20,400 bases of DNA from a candidate division KSB1 bacterium (GCA_022566355.1 JADFJB010000088.1:1-20400); one strand, 5' to 3'; counted from the first letter of the stretch, positions 8,907 to 17,998 are shown. Notes: generated by a model from the letters alone, not told the origin. Program-made: numbers and translations.

Positions 8907-8952
8907 ATAGAAAACAAATGATTGAACAACGTGAGATCGACATAAGTGAATT

Positions 8953-9012
8953 CATGGTTCGATTCTGCTCACCATGGCTTAACTTCAACAGCCTGAATGG
9001 AGTCGAAGGCTG
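8953..9012. repeat. Paired REP-like hairpins, second copy
   Basis: Two palindromes lie in the gap between MoxR and DUF58. The first (8953-8976) has arms CATGG/CCATG around TTCGATTCTGCTCA. The second (8989-9012) has arms CAGCC/GGCTG around TGAATGGAGTCGAA. The cores match those at 871-944 while the arms differ completely yet stay self-complementary, so the stems have changed on both sides together. The two units are in the same order as at 871-944 and are 12 bases apart. Confidence 0.7.
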
Positions 9013-9066
9013 ATAATTGTGCATATTTTCCCTAAAATTTATTATGTCGAACTTATAAAAATATAG

Positions 9067-9171
9067 TTAACCTGGATAATTTCATGAATCAGCTTTTAAG
9101 CTTAAAGTTTCCTAATGTCATCCCGTCGTGACGGGATGACAGTGATAAGGTTTATGAATAGGTCAGGTTAA
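9067..9171. repeat. MITE-like palindromic element
   Basis: A stretch of about 105 bases is bounded by TTAACCTG (9067-9074) and its exact inverse CAGGTTAA (9164-9171), with imperfect inverted similarity continuing inward for about 20 bases (AATTTCATGAA against TTTATGAATA). Inside is a perfect 12-bp stem with a 2-base loop (9116-9141, TGTCATCCCGTC paired with GACGGGATGACA). No poly-T follows the hairpin. The element ends 9 bases before the DUF58 start, so it forms most of that gene's leader. It has no coding capacity. A small non-autonomous element is the best reading. Confidence 0.55.
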
Positions 9172-9180
9172 TTAAATATA

Positions 9181-10095
9181 ATGATGAGCGAAGTTAACCA
9201 GAAAAGTAGCCCGACACGATTAATAGATCCTAGTATTCTGTCAAGAATATCAAATTTGGATCTACTCGCTCGTGGAGTAGTCGAAGGATTCGTGGGTGGC
9301 CTGCATAAAAGTCCATACAAAGGCTTTAGTGTCGAATTTCTCGAATACAGGCCTTATTCTCCTGGTGACGATCCTATGAGGATTGACTGGAAGTTGTTTA
9401 TGCGTTCTGACAGATTGTACATAAAACAATTCGAGGATGAAACCAATACGAATTGCAGCATTTTGTTGGATACCAGTAAGTCTATGGATTATTCCTCGAC
9501 ACACATTTCAAAATTGCAATATAGTATTTATCTCGCAGCATCCCTTGCCTATTTTATGATTCGCCAGAGAGATAGCGCCGGCTTATGTCTTTTTGATCAC
9601 AAAATCAAAGAAAATATTCCGGCCAAAAGTGGTAAGGGCCACCTTCATACCCTTTTGAATATTTTAAATACAGTCCAGCCCGATGCCAGTACGAACATGA
9701 GTAAACCATTTCATGAATTAGCTGATAATTTGAAAAAGCGAGGTATCGTAATAATCATCTCTGACCTCCTCGATAGTCTCGATCATATCCTTGCAGGGTT
9801 AAAACATTTTCGCTTTAACGGCAATAATGTCATCGTCTTTCATATTATGGATCCGCTCGAATTGTCATTTGAATACGATGGTATTCTGGAATTAGAGGAT
9901 ATGGAAACCGGTGAAAAAATGGTTTTGGCAGCAGATCAAGCAAAAGAAACTTACCAACATAATTTGGATGAATTTAAATCATCATTAACTGTGAATTGCG
10001 GTTTACTCAATATTGATTATACGGTTTTGACCACCGATCAGCCGTTGGATCATGCACTTTTTAAATACTTGTCAAAAAGAAGTTCAATAAAATAA
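9181..10095 (+). CDS. DUF58 protein with vWA domain
   Basis: A 304-residue cytoplasmic protein without TM segments. The DUF58 signature EYRPYSPGDDPMRIDWK is at 55-71. A von Willebrand A-like domain follows, with the metal-binding motif D97-T-S-K-S101, a later Thr (in ASTNMSKPF) and Asp (in IIISDLLDS), so the metal site looks complete. DUF58 genes typically follow moxR, and their products are thought to be adaptors or substrates of the ATPase. Here it lies 274 bases after MoxR, the gap being filled by repeats, and 10 bases before the BatA-like gene. The start is the first of two ATGs (9181, 9184); the second is equally possible. Confidence 0.93.
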   Translation: MMSEVNQKSSPTRLIDPSILSRISNLDLLARGVVEGFVGGLHKSPYKGFSVEFLEYRPYSPGDDPMRIDWKLFMRSDRLYIKQFEDETNTNCSILLDTSKSMDYSSTHISKLQYSIYLAASLAYFMIRQRDSAGLCLFDHKIKENIPAKSGKGHLHTLLNILNTVQPDASTNMSKPFHELADNLKKRGIVIIISDLLDSLDHILAGLKHFRFNGNNVIVFHIMDPLELSFEYDGILELEDMETGEKMVLAADQAKETYQHNLDEFKSSLTVNCGLLNIDYTVLTTDQPLDHALFKYLSKRSSIK

Positions 10096-10105
10096 GTGAG
10101 TAACC

Positions 10106-12139
10106 TTGTCATTCATTAATCCAATTTTTCTTTTTGCAGCTGCAACCGCATTGCTTCCCATTCTTTATCATTTGATAAGGAATAAACGAGCTCGAAAAGT
10201 AAAGTTTAGTTCCCTGTTGTTTTTTAAAGCAACTCCCAAAGAAGTCATTCGAAGAAGGAGGTTGCAGGATTTATTATTATTGATTATCCGATGCGCTATC
10301 CTTGGCATTCTGGCTCTTGTTTTTGCTCGACCCTTTATCCCGAAAGAGGCTATCCCATTCATCTCTCAAATTCAAAATAAATCAGTTGTTTTTCTAGTTG
10401 ATAATTCTTACAGCATGCAATATGCCAATCTATTCGAACAAGCAAAGCAAGAAATAGAAGACAGGTTGAATGAAGCAAATGAAGCAGATGAATTTTCAAT
10501 TGTAGTTTTTTCTGATGAACCCCGGCAATTATCAGAGCTGTCCACAGATGTGTCGATGCATAAAAATATAGTAAAGAGTTCACTCAAGCCGAGTAATAGA
10601 ACTACAGATTTCTACAAGCCGGTTAGGCTGGCGGAAGATATCCTTAAGGATGCTAAACATAAGGACAAACAAATCATTTTGATTTCAGATTTGCAGAAAA
10701 ACGGTTTAAGCAATCAATTCGAAAATTGGAATATTGATCCTGCAATCCATTTTATCCCGATCCAAATCGGTGGAGAATACCCCGTTAATGCATACATAGA
10801 AAAATTTACCCTGAACAAAAAGCGACGTGGAGAGAAAGTTGCTACCCGGTATGGACTTCAGATTGTAATTCCGGAAGAAGAAACCTCGAACAAAGTTACA
10901 CTAATAGTCAATGGGAAACAGGTAGATGCTCAAAAGACCGGTGTTGGAATTTCAAGCCAGGTTTACTTTCAACAGGAAAACTTGAGAAAAGGGTTATACC
11001 AGGGGAATTTAAGATTGAATGAAGATAAGCTTCCAATTGACAATGTTTATTATTTTGGTTTTGAGGTTGACGAAAGACCCTCTATTTTATGTATTGACAA
11101 TTCTCCGCAATATTCTAATAGCAGTGCTTTTTATCTTGAGAAATGTATAAATATGGGTGATCAGTCATTATACCGGTTTTCGAGAGGGAGGACAAGCAAA
11201 TTAAGTACAAGACAGTTAGTTGGTATTCAAGTTCTTTTTCTTTCAAATGTAAGATCGCTCTCAAAAACACAGTTGAGTACATTAGAAAATTATGTGCAAA
11301 AAGGGGGTACATTGATAATCTCTTTTGGAGATATTGTTAACCAAAGTAGGTTTTCAAACAACCTAAAGGATTTGGGTGTTGGAGTCATAACAGAGAAAGT
11401 CAGGGTTCGCAAGATTCAATCTGCAAGCGCAATCATAGGCGAAGTTGATTTCAAACATCCTGTCTTTTCGGTTTTTGCGCAATCCAAAACCGGTGATATT
11501 TTTAATCCGAAGTTTCAACAATATTTTAAAATTACTCCGGATTCCAACGCAATGGTAATCGGAAGGTATGATACCGGTGACCCGTTTTTGATCGAACGAA
11601 TTTTAGGTGATGGAAAAATAATCGTATTTACTTCGACATTTAACACAGAGTGGGGTGATTTTCCCGTTAATGAAATTTATTTACCTTTTGTTTATCAATT
11701 GGTAAAATATGCCACCTTATCATCCGCAAAGAGAAATTCATTCTTTGTTGCCGATGCTATTCTCCTGGAAGGAAATAGTGGAGACGTTTGGGAAATTAGT
11801 GCACCTGGAGACAAAATATTCAAAGTTGAAATTGATCAATCCGGGTTAGGTTATTTTCGCGATACGGAAATCCCGGGAAATTATCAGGCAGTTCTAAATA
11901 GCCAGAAATATTATTTTTCAGTCAATGTTAATGCTAGTGAATCGGATTTATCAGTGCGAGATCCTGAAGAAGTTTACGCGGCTGTTACAGGTCCTAGGAC
12001 AGCGGAACAGGAAATCCAAACAGCCGATCTTACGGGTATGAACCAGGACGAGAAAAACCAAAAAATGTGGCGATACATACTGTTTTTTATTGTTGTATTG
12101 TTTTTACTTGAAACCTTTTTGGCGAATCGCCGGGCTTGA
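10106..12139 (+). CDS. BatA-like membrane protein with vWA domain
   Basis: A 677-residue protein. Its N-terminus, MSFINPIFLFAAATALLPIL, is the double-transmembrane BatA N-terminal type (helices about 3-24 and 54-76, with a basic cytoplasmic loop). A vWA domain follows with D99-N-S-Y-S103, Thr in NRTTDFYKP and Asp in LISDLQKNG, so the metal site is complete. The central region carries a GATase-like strand-turn YVQKGGTLIISFGD (396-409). A final TM helix is near 652-671 (YILFFIVVLFLLETFLANRR), so most of the protein should be periplasmic. The start is TTG at 10106, chosen because family members begin M-S-F-x-N-P exactly there; no strong ribosome-binding site is seen. BatA-type proteins are linked to MoxR in the Bacteroides aerotolerance loci; the function here is inferred from that. 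Confidence 0.9.
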   Translation: MSFINPIFLFAAATALLPILYHLIRNKRARKVKFSSLLFFKATPKEVIRRRRLQDLLLLIIRCAILGILALVFARPFIPKEAIPFISQIQNKSVVFLVDNSYSMQYANLFEQAKQEIEDRLNEANEADEFSIVVFSDEPRQLSELSTDVSMHKNIVKSSLKPSNRTTDFYKPVRLAEDILKDAKHKDKQIILISDLQKNGLSNQFENWNIDPAIHFIPIQIGGEYPVNAYIEKFTLNKKRRGEKVATRYGLQIVIPEEETSNKVTLIVNGKQVDAQKTGVGISSQVYFQQENLRKGLYQGNLRLNEDKLPIDNVYYFGFEVDERPSILCIDNSPQYSNSSAFYLEKCINMGDQSLYRFSRGRTSKLSTRQLVGIQVLFLSNVRSLSKTQLSTLENYVQKGGTLIISFGDIVNQSRFSNNLKDLGVGVITEKVRVRKIQSASAIIGEVDFKHPVFSVFAQSKTGDIFNPKFQQYFKITPDSNAMVIGRYDTGDPFLIERILGDGKIIVFTSTFNTEWGDFPVNEIYLPFVYQLVKYATLSSAKRNSFFVADAILLEGNSGDVWEISAPGDKIFKVEIDQSGLGYFRDTEIPGNYQAVLNSQKYYFSVNVNASESDLSVRDPEEVYAAVTGPRTAEQEIQTADLTGMNQDEKNQKMWRYILFFIVVLFLLETFLANRRA

Positions 12140-12194
12140 ACAAATGAAAATAATAATCAATCATTTTTGTCATAAACAATAGAAGGTTTTTGTT

Positions 12195-15100
12195 ATGCGA
12201 ACTTCGCCCAAGAAAATCGACCAGTTAATCAAAGAAATAAAAAAACGATTAAAGCTCAGAACGCTGCAGCATGGGATTTCCATAACTCTGCTAACTTTTG
12301 TCGGGTTTGCTTGTTTTTATTTTATTGGTTTAGCCTCTTTTGAGATTTCATCTCTTATTCAAACTTTGATCATAACCATATTTGTTGTAGCGCTGGTTAT
12401 TGAAATAGGATGGTATATTATCCGACCTGCATTTTCTACCATCGAAGATCACAAGATTGCGTTGTTTATTGAAGAGAGATTTCCGGATATGGAGGATCGA
12501 ATCAACAGCGCCGTAGAACTTAAAGGCCATCCTGTAGAAGGAAAAGAAGAGAACTTGATTATTGACAGGCTTATAGATGATGCAACACTCAAAATTAAAG
12601 AAATTCGATTCACAACAATTATAGATCGTAAGAAGGAAAGAAAACTTGCCTTTGTTGCCTATGGTTTATTTTTCCTCTTTCTATTAATAACTTTTTCCTA
12701 TATGGAAGACATACGTCGAATTTCATCCAACATGGAATTCTCTTTAAATCCGAAAACCCACTTTGGACAGGAAATTATCAACATTACACCGGGCAATATT
12801 CAAATTGAAAAGGGAGAGTCGGTTGACATAATTGCTGAACTTAAAGCCGCAACAGATGAGGAACTATTCTTACATTACAAAATGGCTGATGATGTTTGGG
12901 CAAAAGAAAAAATGAATAAAAGTATAGACGGGAAAAAGTCTATTTTTCGATTGATCAGTGTTCAAGAACCTGCAGTGTATTATGTGGAGCTTCAGGAAAT
13001 CCGTTCCACAGAATTCAATATTGATATCTATGAGTTTCCAAAAGTCACTCAAATCGACTTAAAATACCATTATCCCGCTTACACAGGTTTGCCGGATCGG
13101 GTCGAGGTAAATACCGGAATCATCCGCGGATTACAAGGATCGCAAGTAACATTAACTATCAAAACTTCAGGTGCGCCAATTATAGGGGAGTTGGTGCTGA
13201 ATGACGTTGAGACTATTAAACTGACTTCCCAGGTGAACGGTATATTCCAGGGTAAAATGAACCTGCGTGAATCCGGGGTATATCATATCAAATTGGCAGA
13301 TGGACAGGAGAAGAATAATAAATTCCCGATCGAATATCAAATTACTGCTGTTGAAGATGCATTGCCGATTATTTCGATAAACGATCCACAAAAGGACGTT
13401 CGTGTTAATGCTGTTGAGGAAGTGTTAATCGATGTTTCCATTTCCGATGATTTTGGCGTGAAAAGTGCGAAAATCTGGTTTTCAGTGAATGGCGAAGAGG
13501 AAGAGTCCGTCCTGTTATTTAGGGCAAATAAGTCACGAGAAACAGAAATAACAGGTGATCACATTTTCTATTTAGAAGATTATTTCCTTGAGCCTGGAGA
13601 CGTTATTTCTTATTACGTAGAAGCGGAAGATAATTTTCTTGAAACGGAAGCCATTCAATCTGATATGTATTTTATCGAAGTAATTCCCTTTGATTCAAAA
13701 TTTACCCAGCTCAATAATCGGGGTGGCGGAGGGGGAGGTGGTCAACAGGGAAGCCAAATGGTGATCAATCAACAAACCATCATTAGTGCAACCTGGAATC
13801 TGTTACGCAAAAAAAATGAGATGCAACAAAACGAGTTTGATGAGTCTGTGGATGCAATTAAACAATCCCAATCAAATCTAAAAGATAATATCAATGAGCG
13901 GATTAACACGACCGCATTCTCCGTAGAAATGGCAGTCGATGATGAGAACAAAGAGATTGCAGATTTACTACGCAAATCCGTTGAACAGATGGATCAAGCA
14001 GTAAAAGTTCTGTCTGAAAAAGATTTGAAGAAGGCTTTAACACCGGAGCGTAAGGCGCTCACATTTTTATTACGTGCGGATGCTAAAAATAAAGAGAAAC
14101 TCATCCAGAGAGGACAAATGGCAGGAGGCGGGGGTGGTGGTAATAGTGAAGATCGAATGACAGAATTAATGGATCTGGAGCTTGATATTTCGAAGGATAA
14201 ATATGAAATCCAGCAACAAAACCAGCAGCAACAGAATCAACAGCTTGATGACACTTTGCGGAAGCTTAGAGAACTGGCAAAGAAGCAGCAATTGCTAGCG
14301 CAGCAAAGCCGGGAAATTCTTCAAGAACAGAATAACAGGAGAGAGCTGGATCGCCTGAAAAGGGACCAGGAACAATTACGTAATGATGCCGAAAATCTTG
14401 CCAGCCAGTTTCGGGAGCAGGCCAGAAATAATGACAAAATTTCCCGGCAAATGCAAAATCGTATTGATGAAATCACAAAGAATTTACGCAATGCTGAGCA
14501 GGATTTGAAAAATAATAATTTTCAGCAAGCTATGGCGCGCCAGAGCCAGGCTATTAATGAGCTGAACAGGCTTCAGAATGATTTGAGACTGTCGCTGTCA
14601 GATGATGTTCGGGATATGCTGGATGAATTTACTGATAATTTCAGAGAGTTTGATGAGCAAGAACGTCAATTAGCGAATGATATCAGCGAAGAGTATAAAA
14701 GAAATCAAGAAAATGAGGGGATTGTTAATACCAACCGGTTAAAAAACCTGGTTCAGAAAAGAGAGGAATTGATCGGCAAACTGAATAGTCTGGAAGATCA
14801 GGCTCGTGCAATAGAAGAATCATCCCGGCAAGAAAACCCGAAAATTGCCACCAGTTTAAGAAATATCCAAAATACCATACAACGTGAAAATATTGAAAAA
14901 AATATGCGTGGTTCAAAAGAGCTGCTGGAAAGAGGTTGGTTAACCTATGCGAATATGCTTGAAGAGGAAATCAAAGCGGGAATCAGCATGGTGGAAGACC
15001 AGGTCAAACAATTGCAAGGTGGGTTGCCTGTAACCGAAGAGCAGAGGTTGAATCGATCACTTGAAGATACAAGGGATTTGATGCGACGTTTTCAAGAGAC

Positions 15101-15563
15101 CATGGCACAAAATCAAAGACAATCCCAGGAGCAGACTCAAGGGCAGCCACAACCGGGAAATAATAATCAACAAGAAGCTCAAGAAGGTGATCAGTCGCGA
15201 GGAGGAAATAGAGGACGCGCTGGCCGCAACGAAGCTGCACGTATGAGGAACCTTTTTGAACGAGCCCGGGAAACCTTGGAGCGAATGGAACGAGAATATC
15301 AAGATGACACTGATTTTCGCCAGCAACTGAACAATACCCGCAGAATGTTTTCACAGGGTAATGTTGGCACGTTACTCGGAGGAAAGGCAAAAGAATATTT
15401 TAAGAACAAAGTTTATGATCCCTTGTCACAATTGGAGACCTATTTGTTAAATCGCCTGGATCGAATTGAGTTAGAGAAAAAACTGTACAGTTTGCGGAAA
15501 GAAGAAGTTCCGCCTGAATACAAAAAAATGGTTGATAAGTATTTTGAGTCAATTTCAAAGTGA
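12195..15563 (+). CDS. DUF4175-like large membrane protein with coiled coils
   Basis: A 1122-residue protein, by resemblance and position a DUF4175-type member of MoxR/vWA loci; I am moderately sure of the family. TM helices are at about 27-48, 52-76 and 149-170. Residues about 190-500 are beta-rich, with segments like the Ig/CARDB type (KYHYPAYTGLPDRVEV). A seven-Gly linker (510-516) and a six-Gly linker (644-649) divide the chain. Residues about 660-980 are heptad-rich coiled coil with Gln tracts (QQQNQQQQNQQ). Residues about 985-1030 are a disordered Gln/Gly/Arg segment, and a helical C-terminus follows. AGAAGG upstream of the ATG is a plausible ribosome-binding site. With its long coiled coil outside the membrane it could act as a structural spacer or scaffold for the vWA proteins; this is inference. 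Confidence 0.85.
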   Translation: MRTSPKKIDQLIKEIKKRLKLRTLQHGISITLLTFVGFACFYFIGLASFEISSLIQTLIITIFVVALVIEIGWYIIRPAFSTIEDHKIALFIEERFPDMEDRINSAVELKGHPVEGKEENLIIDRLIDDATLKIKEIRFTTIIDRKKERKLAFVAYGLFFLFLLITFSYMEDIRRISSNMEFSLNPKTHFGQEIINITPGNIQIEKGESVDIIAELKAATDEELFLHYKMADDVWAKEKMNKSIDGKKSIFRLISVQEPAVYYVELQEIRSTEFNIDIYEFPKVTQIDLKYHYPAYTGLPDRVEVNTGIIRGLQGSQVTLTIKTSGAPIIGELVLNDVETIKLTSQVNGIFQGKMNLRESGVYHIKLADGQEKNNKFPIEYQITAVEDALPIISINDPQKDVRVNAVEEVLIDVSISDDFGVKSAKIWFSVNGEEEESVLLFRANKSRETEITGDHIFYLEDYFLEPGDVISYYVEAEDNFLETEAIQSDMYFIEVIPFDSKFTQLNNRGGGGGGGQQGSQMVINQQTIISATWNLLRKKNEMQQNEFDESVDAIKQSQSNLKDNINERINTTAFSVEMAVDDENKEIADLLRKSVEQMDQAVKVLSEKDLKKALTPERKALTFLLRADAKNKEKLIQRGQMAGGGGGGNSEDRMTELMDLELDISKDKYEIQQQNQQQQNQQLDDTLRKLRELAKKQQLLAQQSREILQEQNNRRELDRLKRDQEQLRNDAENLASQFREQARNNDKISRQMQNRIDEITKNLRNAEQDLKNNNFQQAMARQSQAINELNRLQNDLRLSLSDDVRDMLDEFTDNFREFDEQERQLANDISEEYKRNQENEGIVNTNRLKNLVQKREELIGKLNSLEDQARAIEESSRQENPKIATSLRNIQNTIQRENIEKNMRGSKELLERGWLTYANMLEEEIKAGISMVEDQVKQLQGGLPVTEEQRLNRSLEDTRDLMRRFQETMAQNQRQSQEQTQGQPQPGNNNQQEAQEGDQSRGGNRGRAGRNEAARMRNLFERARETLERMEREYQDDTDFRQQLNNTRRMFSQGNVGTLLGGKAKEYFKNKVYDPLSQLETYLLNRLDRIELEKKLYSLRKEEVPPEYKKMVDKYFESISK

Positions 15564-15576
15564 TTTTGATTATTTC

Positions 15577-15653
15577 ACCACAAAGGCACAGAGACACAGA
15601 GGATCAAATTAACAGAGATGTCTGCAAGCATTTTTTCTCTGTGCCTCTGTGGT
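15577..15653. repeat. CACAGAG-type inverted repeat
   Basis: ACCACAAAGGCACAGAG at 15577-15593 pairs with CTCTGTGCCTCTGTGGT at 15637-15653, 16 of 17 positions, around a 43-base loop. It fills most of the 119-bp gap between the DUF4175-like and vWA/GATase-like genes. Closely similar CACAGAG-rich inverted repeats are familiar dispersed intergenic sequences in many bacterial genomes. A short T-run (15659-15663) follows the stem, so weak termination or attenuation is possible, but the long loop argues against a classical terminator. Confidence 0.65.
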
Positions 15654-15682
15654 AAGGCTTTTTAAAAAAATAACATTATAAC

Positions 15683-17998
15683 ATGCCGGATACCTGGATC
15701 GAAATTCTTCTAAAATTCAAGCCCATTCAACTTGAAGAGGGTAGTATCGTTTTTCAAACGGTGAACTCGCCGTTCTTGTTCTGGGGACTATTGACATTTT
15801 TGATCCTTGGCCTTATTACTTTTTATTACCTGTCAAGAATCTATTCCTCAAATCGATTTAAAGCGATTTCATTGGGTATTCGAATCGTTGCTTTATGTTT
15901 GGTGTTTCTGCCGTTTTTTGAACCTTCTTTGCTAAGCCCGGATGTTATTCCTAATGAGAATTTTATTGCCGTGATGGTGGATCATTCTGCCAGTATGGGC
16001 ATACCGGATGGTTATTTTGGCGATAGCCGTTATGAGGATGTCAGAAAAATTCTTTATCACGAAGATAACGAAATACTGTCGGAATTGGAGCGAGATTTCA
16101 AAATCAGATATTATGCTTTCAGTGGTAGTGCTACACGAATAGATAGTTTATCAAATCTAACACCACAAGGAATTGAAACCAATTTAACAGCCTCGTTTCA
16201 GCGGGTTTTGTCCGATTTCAAAGGATTGCCTTTGGCCGGTATCGTTCTGTTTACCGATGGCGGTGATAACAGCTTAGAGAATCCCAGACGAATTGCGGAA
16301 GAGCTAAAATTTTCAAACACACCGCTTCACATTGTGGGTTTGGGCAAAGAACATTTAGAACAGGATCGGGAGCTGCTGGAGGTGAAAACGAATAGAGGTA
16401 TCCAACCGGGTTCAGGCGCCGAAATTGAAGTAAAAGTCAGGAGTTGGATCGAAGAAAGTGAACCAGCGGTATTCAATATTTATAGCGGTGAAAAACTGGT
16501 ATTTACAAAGCAGGTGAATCTAAAAGGAAATGGCAAAATCGATCACTTCTCATTCTTTTTCGATCCGGAAGAGGAAGAATCGGTTGAATACACGGTGCAA
16601 ATCTCTCCGCTGCCAAATGAGGTGAATACAGAGAATAATTCATTGAATATTTTAATTGATTCAAAAAAAGATACCATCCGGGTTTTGTACTTTGAAGGAC
16701 ATCTTCGCACGGAATTTAAATTTATAAAAAGAGCCCTGGAGGAAGATCAAATTGTAGATTTTACCTCAATATCCCAAACTGGAACAGGGAAATATTATCG
16801 TCAGGGCATTAAAAATCCGGAAGAACTTAAGGGTGGATTCCCGAGCGATGAAGAAGAATTATATCAATATAAAGCGATCATTTTCGGCGACATCGATGCA
16901 AGCTCTTTCTCCATCGAACAGCTTGAAATGATTGAAAAATTTGTCCGGAAACGCGGGGGAGGATTCCTGATGCTGGGAGGAAAAAATTCCTTTGCCGAAG
17001 GTGATTATTGGAATACACCTATTGCAGATATTTTACCGGTAGAGATTGATCCGCAACGAAAAACGGTCATAAGTCCCAATTTTAATGATCCAAATATTCC
17101 GAAGGAGGAGCGTGGTTTTCAATTTGTTCCAACTCAGGAAGGATTGGAAAATCCAATTCTAAAGCTTGTACCTGATCCGATAAAAAATAGGCGGGTTTGG
17201 AACACGATGCCAAGGCTGTTCAGCATCAATTATTTTGGTGCGAAAAAACCAGCTGCTACAATACTTGCAGAAAAGCCCCAGGATCGGTTTGGGAATTCAG
17301 AACCATTATTTGTAGTGCAGCGCTATGGCAGGGGCAGGACAGCCGTGCTTGCTACCGCCAGCACCTGGAGATGGCAGATGTTATTGGAAGCAAACGATAC
17401 CAAACATGAGCGATTCTGGCGGCAATTTATTCGTTGGCTAGGAGACGGCGCACCGAATCATGTAAGTTTAAGCCTTGCCCATGATCGCGTGGAACCAAAT
17501 GTCGAAATTCCGATTCGCGTAAGTTTATTTGACGAAAACTTTGATCCGTTATCGGAAGTAGAAGTAACCGGCATAATGACTGATCCAAATAAAAATCTTA
17601 GCCAGATGCAATTTTTACCCGAGCTGAATGAAGAAGGTGAGTATACCTTTAACTTTGTCCCGAAGACTACGGGTATGTATTCCATCGAAGTAGAATCGAA
17701 ATTAAATGGCAAGATAATTGGCAAACAATATCAGAGTATCATTAGCCGGCCATCGAAAAAAGAGTTTTACAATGCCACGCTAAAAAAAGGATTTTTGAAG
17801 AATATGGCTGCCCTGGCGAATGGATATTATTATGAGCCCGCAGAAGTTGGCAATATTCCAGTAAATCTGAAATCCAGGAAATCCAGCACATCGATCATAC
17901 GTTCCGAATATATTTGGGATATGCCACTATTGTTTTTATTGATTGTAATCCTGCTTTCCGCGGAATGGATTTATAGGAGATATAAAGGATTACCTTAA
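15683..17998 (+). CDS. Membrane vWA protein with GATase-like domain
   Basis: A 771-residue protein with two N-terminal TM helices (about 30-50 and 62-80). A vWA domain follows with metal motif D100-H-S-A-S104, Thr in ETNLTASF and Asp in VLFTDGGDNS, so the site is complete. A class I glutamine amidotransferase-like domain comes next: YKAIIFGDIDAS, then FVRKRGGGFLMLGGKNSF (420-437) and a conserved YGRGRTAVLATASTWRWQM stretch near 550-568. Such domains in this family usually lack amidotransferase chemistry. A beta-sandwich-like region follows, and a last TM helix is near 744-762. The large middle should be periplasmic. It is a second, more elaborate relative of the BatA-like protein upstream and probably shares the MoxR machinery. 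The start ATG at 15683 has no clear ribosome-binding site. Confidence 0.9.
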   Translation: MPDTWIEILLKFKPIQLEEGSIVFQTVNSPFLFWGLLTFLILGLITFYYLSRIYSSNRFKAISLGIRIVALCLVFLPFFEPSLLSPDVIPNENFIAVMVDHSASMGIPDGYFGDSRYEDVRKILYHEDNEILSELERDFKIRYYAFSGSATRIDSLSNLTPQGIETNLTASFQRVLSDFKGLPLAGIVLFTDGGDNSLENPRRIAEELKFSNTPLHIVGLGKEHLEQDRELLEVKTNRGIQPGSGAEIEVKVRSWIEESEPAVFNIYSGEKLVFTKQVNLKGNGKIDHFSFFFDPEEEESVEYTVQISPLPNEVNTENNSLNILIDSKKDTIRVLYFEGHLRTEFKFIKRALEEDQIVDFTSISQTGTGKYYRQGIKNPEELKGGFPSDEEELYQYKAIIFGDIDASSFSIEQLEMIEKFVRKRGGGFLMLGGKNSFAEGDYWNTPIADILPVEIDPQRKTVISPNFNDPNIPKEERGFQFVPTQEGLENPILKLVPDPIKNRRVWNTMPRLFSINYFGAKKPAATILAEKPQDRFGNSEPLFVVQRYGRGRTAVLATASTWRWQMLLEANDTKHERFWRQFIRWLGDGAPNHVSLSLAHDRVEPNVEIPIRVSLFDENFDPLSEVEVTGIMTDPNKNLSQMQFLPELNEEGEYTFNFVPKTTGMYSIEVESKLNGKIIGKQYQSIISRPSKKEFYNATLKKGFLKNMAALANGYYYEPAEVGNIPVNLKSRKSSTSIIRSEYIWDMPLLFLLIVILLSAEWIYRRYKGLP

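Noticed and set aside
9116-9141. Perfect hairpin as a Rho-independent terminator after MoxR
   Set aside because: No T-run follows on either strand, and it is centred in a larger inverted-repeat element.
15004-15390. 128-codon minus-strand ORF
   Set aside because: It lies wholly inside the low-complexity coiled-coil part of the DUF4175-like gene, has no ribosome-binding site and no recognisable motif; it is a shadow of the Gln-rich codons.
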